A stretch of DNA of 64,000 bases from an uncultured Lachnospiraceae bacterium (GTDB lineage: Bacteria; Bacillota; Clostridia; Lachnospirales; Lachnospiraceae). Position 1 is the stretch's first letter. Each line of letters starts with the position of its first letter. Below are positions 49,126-58,040 of this stretch, piece by piece. The stretch spans positions 1-64,000 of the forward strand of contig CAMJGH010000005.1 in assembly GCA_946405185.1 (NCBI GenBank), written 5' to 3'. The notes under the pieces were generated by a model that searched no databases, was not told the DNA's origin, and saw nothing but the letters and a program-made list of their open reading frames with translations. A program made the translations under genes and the position numbers.

Positions 49126-50626
49126 CCATGCCCTCCCAGGAATCCTCATCCGGTTCATCAATCACGGAACCTGCGGATGCCGCCACATAACCGGTATATA
49201 CACCCAGTGCCCGCACTTTAAACCAGGTTGAACCGTCTTCCGCCGGCCATACACTAAGCATTTCCGCAGCCGAACCAGCCTCCAGATGCGTCAGGTGCGG
49301 CGTAACATACGTATTGCCTCCGGGAAACGTCACAAAGGGGGCATTCAGCGAAGGTTTAAAAAACTTCTTTCGAAAACGGATCGTCTCTCCAAGCACTTCC
49401 GTCACAGCTTCTTTCAGCACAAAGGCATCAAAGCCATCCGTATCCCGAAAACGATAATAATCCTGCGCTTCCCCATTGATCATAATAACATCACCGCACT
49501 TCAGCAGCCCGATAGGATCATCATCGTGCAGACTATGGAAATAATTCACATAATCCACACGAATGCGAGCCTGCCATTCTGTATAAAAAACTTGAGCGCT
49601 TTCCGTCCCCGAAAGCCAATAAAAATGTGGATAATGTTCAGAAGGCATACAAAACTGGCAGCCACTCGTTCCAAAGGCAGAATTCATATATCCGGCATCA
49701 TTAATAAATCCTTCATAATAGATATATCTCTCGGGGTTTGACACTTCCCCTCCATATCTGTAAAAATTCCCATCTGTACAGTAATGAGCGACCCCTAGTT
49801 CGTCAAACGCACGAATTCCATATTTAAAGAAATCTTCAAATGCGTAATCTGCTAATCTTAATCCTTTGTCAGGGTCATTATCTGGCAATCCCGTATTTTC
49901 CCTATTCAATTCTGGAACACCGTCAAAATCTCTAGTATGAACAGTACTGACTGCCGTTTCCAATGTCCACGACGGATTAACAATCATCGACTCGCGGATA
50001 TTATCGAAAGCACATTGCAGCACTTCCATACATAATGCATAACGTGAATAATCTCCTGTGCATGTTTCATGCCACATCACATTATTGACAAAGTCACAAA
50101 ATGTCTCATTTGTCATATACGTCTGGTAATCCGGTTGTACACTGAGCAAGTTCTGATAGGAATCGCTGTAATCAATTCCATTGATCAAAAACCAATGTGT
50201 GAAATCCCTGTCAGCAACACGTGTGATCATCACACCATGGAATTCATTCCTGGCCTCAACGATGCGTCCTGTACCAATATAGATGCCGATGTGCCCAGAT
50301 TTATACACGGCGGCCCCCAATGGCGCATTCGCCATGGTAGTTGCAGAATACGGATGTACCTCTATAGCATTATTATAAAATGTTCGGGCAGACATCACAC
50401 CTTTTCCTGTACAGATTGACACAAATCCCGAACAGTCCACACATGCTCGCCCTACGTTTTTTCTGGCATAACTTTGCAAAAGTGTATCCGAGAAATGACT
50501 TTCACCATATGTCGAAATCATTGCTTCCACCTTTTCCGATGTTGCAACCTGTCCCTTAAAACCATATACATAACCATATTTATGCCAGTTCTTCAAGGCA
50601 TTCTGTGCTACTTCATAACCTGTCAT
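47720..50626 (-). CDS. Lysin-like protein: NlpC/P60 domain, middle domain, about 6 SH3b repeats
   Basis: MTGYEVAQNALKNWHKYGYVYGFKG..RACVDCSGFVS..GHIGIYIGTGRIVEARN; repeated N(V/I)R(S/T)GPGxxY...WYxV...GY(I/M)RSDLV; AGGAG site upstream of ATG 50626. Confidence 0.85.
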   Translation of the reverse strand: MTGYEVAQNALKNWHKYGYVYGFKGQVATSEKVEAMISTYGESHFSDTLLQSYARKNVGRACVDCSGFVSICTGKGVMSARTFYNNAIEVHPYSATTMANAPLGAAVYKSGHIGIYIGTGRIVEARNEFHGVMITRVADRDFTHWFLINGIDYSDSYQNLLSVQPDYQTYMTNETFCDFVNNVMWHETCTGDYSRYALCMEVLQCAFDNIRESMIVNPSWTLETAVSTVHTRDFDGVPELNRENTGLPDNDPDKGLRLADYAFEDFFKYGIRAFDELGVAHYCTDGNFYRYGGEVSNPERYIYYEGFINDAGYMNSAFGTSGCQFCMPSEHYPHFYWLSGTESAQVFYTEWQARIRVDYVNYFHSLHDDDPIGLLKCGDVIMINGEAQDYYRFRDTDGFDAFVLKEAVTEVLGETIRFRKKFFKPSLNAPFVTFPGGNTYVTPHLTHLEAGSAAEMLSVWPAEDGSTWFKVRALGVYTGYVAASAGSVIDEPDEDSWEGMAVAPTAHVNVRSGAGTTYPTIDGCPMVDVGTFVTVIATIRGADDHDWYYVELPGSYFGYMRSDFVVYNGVENESAWIGTVNGANGHVNIRTGPGTAYAQHSAVPSLANGTEVTVIARQTGTDSHVWYQVKIDATYGGFIRSDLVIREAPEGQALYTAIVNSVNGYVNVRSGPGTSYGIVATVTPLYNGTSVEVMGSVAGADGHTWNTVRIYGNYTGYIRSDLLVQNVTNHYAQWIGYAQSVNGYVNVRSGPGTGYALISGRSQLQNGEQVRVTGVTTGVDGYLWYRVLILDLYEGYIRSDLIRAVQTVTVTEEFVSFAASIYSVNGYVNVRTGPGTNYSQASAHPTLTNGTVVTVIGQTDGQDGHVWYGIRMADSTTGYVRSDLVQETDNSMYVPWNGVAYSVYGVVNVRSGPGVTYDTIDGSPQLYNGEWVTVTGIVNGADGYIWYIVGISGSYTGFIRSDLVIQPA

Positions 50627-50852
50627 TTCCTTCTCCTCCTTTTTTTGGAAATACCATCGTAAATGTTTATTTAACCGTCCGTTCTGCGCAGTTCTTCCGG
50701 TCATCTGAATCCTAACAGAGAAAAAAGCTTGCTTCTCGGCATAATATGCCGATCTTTCACAGTTTTTCGACATCTCATACAAGACTTTCCTTTTATTGAG
50801 CCCTGCTGTATAATTGTTTTGTATCAGGCACCCGATTGAAAAGGAGATTTCC

Positions 50853-52331
50853 ATGAAAGGAACCCGTTTTCTCATATGGCTATTCATAGCGTTTCTCTCC
50901 TTCTGCGCCTGTAGTACACTGGGGACCGCTTTCCGTGAAACCAAAAGCGAAACGGCCTTTAGTCAGACTGATCATTCTCCCTGTATGTCTTCATCAGATC
51001 ATTCTTCACAAGCTGATTTCTCAGGCAAGATCGATCTGCTGAACGAATCCGATTCACAGAGCTCTGCTGAAACAATATCGGAGAATCGTACGGTCTACTC
51101 GTTGGATTCAACTGTTTTCAGCGAGTTTCTATATACTCGGGAGTGGTTTGATTATTTGCATCAACAGGCACGCTATTCCTCAGTCTGGAGATCTGAAGAA
51201 AAAGCTGCACTGTTTGAAAAATGGAAAAATAATAATATTTGGGAAGACGCTCCCGGCTTTCTTATTGTATCGGGAGGAGGTACAACAATTCAGCCAGTGA
51301 AAGCTGAAGAAGACGACTTCAAAGCATTCCCCTGGCTAAAAGAAGAGTACACACAAATATTGGATATCCTCGATCAGAATAGCATCCCCATCTGGAACTA
51401 TCGTGACGAAGGGATCCCAGCAGTCCCCGATCCCAAAGGACTCATGCTGATTCACGAACTTCCGGCTTCTTTGAATCCATTTTCGTCTGTCGGCTTGGAT
51501 CACGAACCCGCTCCGTCTGTAGGAACCATCTATTTATACACTATCCAGACGAAGTCGACTGCTCAGTTTCTTATAGCGGAATTCTCCGGAGAATACACGA
51601 TTTTTGCTATCCGCAGCATATATGAAAAGAACTACGACAACGGCAATCCATGCTTTGACGCTTCGCGGGGGGTTTTGACACTCCATAGCAATGAACAGTC
51701 CGATAACAAACACCTTGCTTATGACACGAGCGGCAGCATCGATACTGGCAACATCTTCATTATACGTTGGGAAGATAAAACGGGAGAAGAACGTTTTCTA
51801 TGGCTTTCGTGCGATCTTTTTTATTATAATTCTCCCATTGATAAACCGATTCCTCAGTTTCACCATATATCGATGAACGAAAACATGGATTATGGCCGTT
51901 CAGAAAGCCGTCTGGGAAATCCCTCAGAAACGTCTTTCTCCTTTTATGATGAACCTGACAGTTTGTGGTCATCCTCCGATTTACAGGATGCCTTTTCTGC
52001 GGATTCCACTGCTCAGGGGGATGTCTTCGGAGCCGGCAAACCTGTATTGGTTTTCGATGATGGTTTATTTCGGTTATACCGGCCTGACATCACCGTGGAA
52101 GAACACTTCTCTCGTTTTATGGTTATTTACAACGAACAGAAAGCGGTAATTACTAAGAGTAACTTCCCGCTAAGCAACGCAGCCGTATTGAACGCCTGCC
52201 TTCCCGATTACAGTTACGTTTTTTTCGCCTGTACTGAGCCTGATCTCCATGATATGAGCCAAGGTTATTATTTTTTCTTTGGCATTTTTGACAATGGTGA
52301 CGGGACCTTCTCTATCGACTGGCTCCATTGA
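50853..52331 (+). CDS. Hypothetical lipoprotein
   Basis: MKGTRFLIWLFIAFLSFCACSTLG lipobox-like signal; 493 aa ORF, AT-rich. Confidence 0.7.
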   Translation: MKGTRFLIWLFIAFLSFCACSTLGTAFRETKSETAFSQTDHSPCMSSSDHSSQADFSGKIDLLNESDSQSSAETISENRTVYSLDSTVFSEFLYTREWFDYLHQQARYSSVWRSEEKAALFEKWKNNNIWEDAPGFLIVSGGGTTIQPVKAEEDDFKAFPWLKEEYTQILDILDQNSIPIWNYRDEGIPAVPDPKGLMLIHELPASLNPFSSVGLDHEPAPSVGTIYLYTIQTKSTAQFLIAEFSGEYTIFAIRSIYEKNYDNGNPCFDASRGVLTLHSNEQSDNKHLAYDTSGSIDTGNIFIIRWEDKTGEERFLWLSCDLFYYNSPIDKPIPQFHHISMNENMDYGRSESRLGNPSETSFSFYDEPDSLWSSSDLQDAFSADSTAQGDVFGAGKPVLVFDDGLFRLYRPDITVEEHFSRFMVIYNEQKAVITKSNFPLSNAAVLNACLPDYSYVFFACTEPDLHDMSQGYYFFFGIFDNGDGTFSIDWLH

Positions 52332-52373
52332 GCCCCTTAAATGGTCAGTCAACTCATACCACAACTCAGTATT

Positions 52374-52409
52374 CACATTACAATAAACCGGGGCGGCCGC
52401 AGCCGCCCC
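52374..52409. terminator. Bidirectional terminator hairpin, copy B
   Basis: CACATTACAatAAACCGGGGCGGC-CGCA-GCCGCCCC. Confidence 0.75.
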
Positions 52410-52423
52410 ATATCCGTTTCGTA

Positions 52424-52738
52424 TCAGTCTTTCTTTGTTTCCCCTTTTTCCACGGCAGATGATGTGCCGCCGGTCGTTTTCCGTTTCTTTCCGGAATTCG
52501 TCTTTTTCTCACAGTAATCACGGAACTCTTTGTAAAGTTCCTTTACCGTCGCCCGGATCGACTCCACCGCTGACAGACTCTCCAACATTGACTCAATCAA
52601 TGTCTGGTAATGATCCTCCCGCTGTTCCTGCCTTTCCTGCTGTTCTTTAGCGCTCCGGATCACATACATGAGCAGGCAGACAAACAGTAATGCCCATAAG
52701 CCTTCTTTGACCGCTTCCGCGATGATCTGTTCAAACAT
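52424..52738 (-). CDS. BhlA/UviB-type holin-like protein
   Basis: MFEQIIAEAVKEGLWALLFVCLLMYVIRSAKEQQERQEQREDHYQTLIE: single N-terminal TM with charged tail. Confidence 0.75.
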   Translation of the reverse strand: MFEQIIAEAVKEGLWALLFVCLLMYVIRSAKEQQERQEQREDHYQTLIESMLESLSAVESIRATVKELYKEFRDYCEKKTNSGKKRKTTGGTSSAVEKGETKKD

Positions 52739-52906
52739 CTCCCTTCCTCCTCTGCTTTGTTGTCTTCTACGAAAGATTACTGCAATGTTCTTCCGACCAT
52801 CTGCAGTTTACAGCATTTTGGCAGAGGATACCCGTCATGGTATGACACATTTCAACCCCGGGCCGGCATGATAAGTCCACACACTATGAATCCATTCATC
52901 TGTTGC

Positions 52907-55489
52907 TTACTGCCATCCCAGGATCAGTCTCCGACGCTCTTCAGCTTTCTGGTAAAGCCTGTTTTTTTCCAGGCCATTTTCACGCATCTGTTCCAGGACC
53001 CGGCGGTACAGTCGCACGGCTTCCTGATAGTATCCTTGGTTTTCTTCGTATTGGGCATATACGTAGTTTCTTCTCAGCAGTACGGTGTTTCCGGAAGGAA
53101 TCTCTTTATTTCTTCCCAACTCTTCATCCATCTGTCTGACTGTTTCTGATGCGTCAAAGCCCAATTCGAGTTTTGTTTGAGCCAGGAGGATGTAAGCACT
53201 GGCTTTCAGCAGATGAGGTCTTTTTCCCAATACATACTTCATAGCTGGCAACACTGTCTGCACCAGCATATCGTGGGCTTTTCGGGCTTCACCTAACGCG
53301 TACCAGATATCCGCCACATCCAGATAGCTGTGCAGCACCGGTTCCGTATCCTTTTGGAACTCTTCCCTTAAAGCCAGCACCTGCAAAGCTTCCCAAAGCG
53401 CGAGGGGTTCTTGTCCGGCCGACAAAAGAATGTACGCATGATTATTGCGTGCTGCCAGCATCTCAGGATCAGAAAGCGGGACGCACTTTCGGTACATCGC
53501 GAGCGCTTTGTCGCTATAAGCCAGTGCAGTTTCATACTCACCGTAGGTGTTGCAGGACAGTGCCAGATTATTATACGCATGCGCCAGTTCCCTGCTTTGC
53601 GGACAGTGTTTTTCACGGATGGCAATACATCGCTTTTCATACGTCCGCATCCCCTGAATGTCTCCCGTATATCCGCCCAACTGACCAAATCGTTCCATCA
53701 GCTTCGCCAGAAGCACTTCATCCGTTCTTCGAACCCAACCCGGTGTCTCACAAACCATGCGGATCATCTCCTGATAAGCCGTAAGCTTCCCGGTATCCGG
53801 GTACTTATGGATCTGCGCTTCTTCCAACAGCCGGTTCAGGAATTCTTCCGCAGCTGCCGGGTCATCCTGCTGTATGTCGTAAAGGCGGTCCCAGGACGCC
53901 CGGCGCAGTGTCGGTGCCAGGACCAGACGCCTGCGACTGCGCCGTTTTACCCAGCCGCGCCGTATCAGTTCCAACAAGGCATTTCTTTGCTCTGCTTCTG
54001 CGAGCAAACCAGAAAACAGTTCTTCTTGACAGCCCTCAGCCGGAAGGATCGATAGCCAGGCCATCACCTGCCGGTACTCACAAGGAAGTACCGATACATC
54101 ATATAGTTGTCGATATATGCGCAAAAGAGTGGTTTCATCTGCCCGGTCACGGTAACGACCGGCAATACATGGATACCCGTCATCTCCCGCAATCTCGCCC
54201 GTCATCTGTTCCACCAATCGTTCTGCTGTTATTCTTCCCACGGAAGCAGCTAATGTTTTCGCTGTCAGCTCCGCCAGCTGCGTATGGTGATCAAACCATT
54301 TCAAGAGGAAACGCAGCGCCGCTTCCTCTTCCGGTTCCCACTCGTAAAACCGATTCATGAACCGCAGAAGGACTTCTTCATCCGGAGGTTCCACCGCCAA
54401 TGTCATCACATTTGTTTCCGCAGCATCAAACCGACTGGTTGTCAGAAGAATGCGGCATGACAAACGCTCCAGTTCCCGGAAAGCCTCTTCCCGCAAAAGT
54501 CTGACAAACGGAACTGTTCCGTTTCCAACATGGACGATAACCAACAGGTCTTCTTCCCCCAACTGCCTCAAAGCCTGCAGTCTGGCCAGATAAGAAACGT
54601 CCTTTTTCGAACCTCTCGGAGGCAGCGGGACCATAACCGGGATCCTGCGCACAGTCTCATAAAAGCTATCGGCGTATTCCGTGTATATTACGCGTTTCTG
54701 CCTCATTCTGTGCTTCCTGGCATACTCAGCTGCCAGACGGCTTTTCCCGATTCCGTCCAAGCCATACAATACCACAACATGATGCTCTTCTAACGCTTCG
54801 TCTATCTTTTCAATATAATCCGGCCTGCGAATATGATTGCGTCCAAGCTCTATCGGAGTATTAGTCAGTATAGCCACAGGAATGCCAGGATCCGGTGAGA
54901 AATTCACAAACTCCTTTTCTTTCAGATACTCTTCTCCTAAAACCGCAAAAAGAAATAAATGCATCAAGGCGGTAGCATGCCGTATAATCCGGTTTTCAGA
55001 AGATCCAACGCCGGAAAGCAGGGAATGGAGCATCGAAAAGAAAACCTCTTTTTCCGAAGAAGGGATCACCTTTTCCTCTTCCTCACACCATCGTGATACG
55101 GCACTTCCCATAACCGTCGAAAAGACTATCGGCTGATAATGGCTCTCCTGCAGGAAAGAACGAAACGATACCACGAATAAAGGAAGCGCCGTCCCTGAAA
55201 GATTCATCACTTGCCGGTGAAACGCCTCAGCAAGCTGATGCGTATATCCAGGTGCCTGAAACCGGTTAAATACCTTTTCCATAGCTGTTTTCCGATTCTT
55301 CTCCGGCAGAAGATACTCTCTCATTTCACTGCCCTTCGCCCAAAACGCTTCCGGAAAAAAGCGCCGGATCACCTCCTGCCTTCTGGGGAATCCGGTTGAC
55401 CCATAAGCCGGCAAAAACTCTGTGTTCCGAAGAATCTGACAGCCCGATTCTGTGTTATATAATGCTTTCATTACCTCTGACAGGTTCAC
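52907..55489 (-). CDS. STAND/NB-ARC-like NTPase with C-terminal TPR repeats
   Basis: VVVLYGLDGIGKSRLAAEYARKH Walker A; CRILLTTSR sensor; TPR-like AYNNLALSCNTYGEYETALAYSDKALAMYRK. Confidence 0.8.
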   Translation of the reverse strand: MNLSEVMKALYNTESGCQILRNTEFLPAYGSTGFPRRQEVIRRFFPEAFWAKGSEMREYLLPEKNRKTAMEKVFNRFQAPGYTHQLAEAFHRQVMNLSGTALPLFVVSFRSFLQESHYQPIVFSTVMGSAVSRWCEEEEKVIPSSEKEVFFSMLHSLLSGVGSSENRIIRHATALMHLFLFAVLGEEYLKEKEFVNFSPDPGIPVAILTNTPIELGRNHIRRPDYIEKIDEALEEHHVVVLYGLDGIGKSRLAAEYARKHRMRQKRVIYTEYADSFYETVRRIPVMVPLPPRGSKKDVSYLARLQALRQLGEEDLLVIVHVGNGTVPFVRLLREEAFRELERLSCRILLTTSRFDAAETNVMTLAVEPPDEEVLLRFMNRFYEWEPEEEAALRFLLKWFDHHTQLAELTAKTLAASVGRITAERLVEQMTGEIAGDDGYPCIAGRYRDRADETTLLRIYRQLYDVSVLPCEYRQVMAWLSILPAEGCQEELFSGLLAEAEQRNALLELIRRGWVKRRSRRRLVLAPTLRRASWDRLYDIQQDDPAAAEEFLNRLLEEAQIHKYPDTGKLTAYQEMIRMVCETPGWVRRTDEVLLAKLMERFGQLGGYTGDIQGMRTYEKRCIAIREKHCPQSRELAHAYNNLALSCNTYGEYETALAYSDKALAMYRKCVPLSDPEMLAARNNHAYILLSAGQEPLALWEALQVLALREEFQKDTEPVLHSYLDVADIWYALGEARKAHDMLVQTVLPAMKYVLGKRPHLLKASAYILLAQTKLELGFDASETVRQMDEELGRNKEIPSGNTVLLRRNYVYAQYEENQGYYQEAVRLYRRVLEQMRENGLEKNRLYQKAEERRRLILGWQ

Positions 55490-55527
55490 CGCCGGTCCTC
55501 CTTTATCTGAATTCCATGCTGACGGGT

Positions 55528-55884
55528 TTATTTTACCCGAACTTCTTCCGGCTGAAAAGCCGCTTTCAACAGGCGTATCGCCATTCTTTTTTCCGGAAAT
55601 GTCAGCGATTCGTATAGCCGTCCAAGTTCACCAGCCAAACAAAGTTCCGATTCGCCGAATAAGATCTCATCCGCGCTGACATCAAACAATTGGCATAGCT
55701 GATAAAGATACTTCAGGGAACATGGGGTAACTCCCCTTTCAATCCTCGAATACTGATCCGCGCTGATACCCAACTCGTACGCAGTATCAATAGCCCTCCA
55801 ACCGGCCTTCATCCGTGCCTCCTGAATCCTCCGGGAGGTGTGCAGAATGGTATCTTTATTGAACGGTCTTCTGTTGTCAGCCAT
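55528..55884 (-). CDS. XRE-family transcriptional regulator
   Basis: IQEARMKAGWRAIDTAYELGISADQYSRIERGVTPCSLKYLYQLCQLFDVSADEILFG. Confidence 0.85.
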   Translation of the reverse strand: MADNRRPFNKDTILHTSRRIQEARMKAGWRAIDTAYELGISADQYSRIERGVTPCSLKYLYQLCQLFDVSADEILFGESELCLAGELGRLYESLTFPEKRMAIRLLKAAFQPEEVRVK

Positions 55885-55975
55885 CTCTGCCCTCCTTCCC
55901 AGACCATAGGTATATCTGCTTTCTGTGTCATCAGCATACGCCACAGCATGCCTCATGTCCCGCAAAGTGGCATGT

Positions 55976-56002
55976 AAACCGGCATAGATCGTATGCCGGT
56001 TT
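55976..56002. promoter_or_regulatory. Perfect inverted repeat upstream of the XRE gene, candidate operator
   Basis: AAACCGGCATA-GATCG-TATGCCGGTTT. Confidence 0.4.
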
Positions 56003-56169
56003 CAAGAAGATTTCTTGCAAGTGATAATATATGAAAGCGAATAGATTCGACCGGATACACTTAAGCCTTTACATTTTCATTCATACTTGTTAGAATGTAA
56101 GTAGTGTTGGAAAAGAAGTACAGCCGAAACAGGCAATGGTGTTTTTATAGAACATATGCTTGTCTATCA

Positions 56170-56905
56170 GAATAGGAATACTTAGGATTCCTGGACAACG
56201 AAAAGATTCCTGAGATCTCATTGGTGGTTTGTACTAATTATTTTTTGTGTATTTTGTTTCTTGTTCATGCCTCACTATATCAAGTATGCAGAAACCCCAG
56301 AATACGCCAACTACTCCATGATGATCCTAACTGTCCTGAATTTGTGCTGAATGGTTCCTACTATCATCTTCCCTGCACTCTTTCTTCATTCTACGAAAAC
56401 GGGGGAAAATGTACCGTAACTTCGATGTGACTCTTCCTTCAAAAAAACCAAAGGGAAACTTTTTCTTAAATACTGGAGCGGGGACATTGTTTATCTTGAA
56501 GTATGCAACACTAGTGACACAGAGCATGTGGACACCCATCCGGGATTACTTGTTACCGCTGTTTCCTCATATTTTGATGGATTTCTATTTACCAGACATA
56601 ACTTCTGGCACTCATATAGCCTGATTACTCTCGGTGGAATACGCTCTTCAATCCAGCCACTATTCTTTCCATTCTAAAACAATACCCAACCTTTTTTGAA
56701 GAAACCTTCAACGAGGATGACATACTCCAAAGTACACCTGTTACAAGAGGAATCCTTTATTCTGAAGAATGGATTCCTGTTCTATCTCCACACATCAATT
56801 GGTATTATCGGCTTACTGGGCATATCGTGGATCTGCGAGTCCTGGAAGATACGGCTGAGACATTGACTTACCCCTTCGTTTATAGTGACCGCCCTTCATC
56901 CTAAT
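56170..56905 (+). pseudogene. Frameshifted remnant of a protein-coding gene
   Basis: Protein-like stretches in different frames, e.g. CPEFVLNGSYYHLPCTLSSFYENGGKCTVTS, FLKYWSGDIVYLEVCNTSDTEHVDTHPG, FNEDDILQSTPVTRGILYSEEWIPVLSPHINWYYRLTGHIVDLRVLEDTAET. Confidence 0.5.
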
Positions 56906-57102
56906 TGGGAATCAACCGCTTCCGCAACGTTGAACTGCATATTATTACATTTTTTTCAGAATAATCGCGCATCTCTTTGTCTGTTCTTTTCATCCAACAC
57001 AGCATGTCATTTCTACGTACATGGGGGTGATGACAGCCAAAACAATCATAAACGGCATGCCAGCATTCAGAATGAGATGGAAACAATGGGGGTGTAAAAT
57101 AA

Positions 57103-57175
57103 CCCCAACATCCGTTTCGTGTCAGTTTTTCTTTGTTTCCCCTTTTTCCACGGCAGATGATATACTGCCAACCGT
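57103..57175 (-). pseudogene. Remnant of the 3' end of a second holin gene
   Basis: Near-identical to 52405-52478; minus strand reads ...TVGSISSAVEKGETKKN* versus TTGGTSSAVEKGETKKD* of the intact holin. Confidence 0.7.
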
Positions 57176-57179
57176 TTTT

Positions 57180-57430
57180 GCAAAGCCAGAACCGGTCGTA
57201 AAATCGGACGTAAAATTTTCGTCCGATTTTACGTCCGAAAGCAACTATGGAAGGCTGATGAAAACAAAGTATTCTCTCTTCTGAAAGGCAAACTGTTATC
57301 AAGTTCCATGGTTGCAGAAGCCACGGGATTCGGAAGATCAAAAACGGTTTTGATCCTTAACAGCCTTGCCAAAGCAGGATATATTCGTGTTCTGGGGAAG
57401 GGCAGAGGCACAAAATATACGGCGGATTGA
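57180..57430 (+). pseudogene. C-terminal winged-helix remnant (AlbA_2/Fic-type accessory wHTH-like)
   Basis: KVFSLLKGKLLSSSMVAEATGFGRSKTVLILNSLAKAGYIRVLGKGRGTKYTAD* with no recognisable upstream gene. Confidence 0.45.
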
Positions 57431-57488
57431 ATCAGGTAAACCGGGAGCCGGGCTTCACGCGAAGCCCGGCTCCCTTTTCTGTGCGCTG

Positions 57489-58040
57489 TCACCTGGCGTT
57501 CCGGATAAAGGAAAACGCCTTGTCTGCCGCAAACATCAGCGGCTTAAACAGCGCGATGCACAGGATGAAGTTGCTGATGCCGTGCAGGATGTCGTAGGGG
57601 ATGCCGGCCACCCACCAGGAAAAGGCGGTGTTGAAGCCCCCCATGAACAGATACACCGGACTGCACAGCAACCCGAAGAACAGCCCGTAAAAGCCCGTCA
57701 GGATGGCGTAGGCCCACGGCGGATGCTCCCGCCCCATCTTATACGCGATGAGGATCAAAAGCGGCCACACGTACAGGTACATGATGACCCACACGTGCAC
57801 GCCCCAGTAGCAGATCTCCACGGCGATGAACGCCAGCGCCACGATGAGCGTCCGCAGCCCGTAGGTCAGCACGAAGACCACGAACAGGAGCGTCACCATC
57901 TCCACGTTGGGCACGGAATCCAGCAGCCTTTTGGCCGCCTCCACGATGGCCAGCATCATGGCCATCACCGCAATGTCTTTGGCGGTAAAGCGCGGGGCGT
58001 TACTTGAAGACTTCGTAGGCAAACTTGAATTCATCGCCAT
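57489..58040 (-). CDS. ECF transporter S component
   Basis: Multi-TM; AKDIAVMAMMLAIVEAAKRLLDSVPNVEMVTLLFVVFVLTYGLRT. Confidence 0.8.
   Translation of the reverse strand: MAMNSSLPTKSSSNAPRFTAKDIAVMAMMLAIVEAAKRLLDSVPNVEMVTLLFVVFVLTYGLRTLIVALAFIAVEICYWGVHVWVIMYLYVWPLLILIAYKMGREHPPWAYAILTGFYGLFFGLLCSPVYLFMGGFNTAFSWWVAGIPYDILHGISNFILCIALFKPLMFAADKAFSFIRNAR

Noticed and set aside
47600-57430. Interpreting the island as an intact prophage or R-type tailocin
   Set aside because: No integrase, terminase, portal, capsid, sheath or tail genes recognised; only lysis-like and regulatory genes plus a lipoprotein and remnants.
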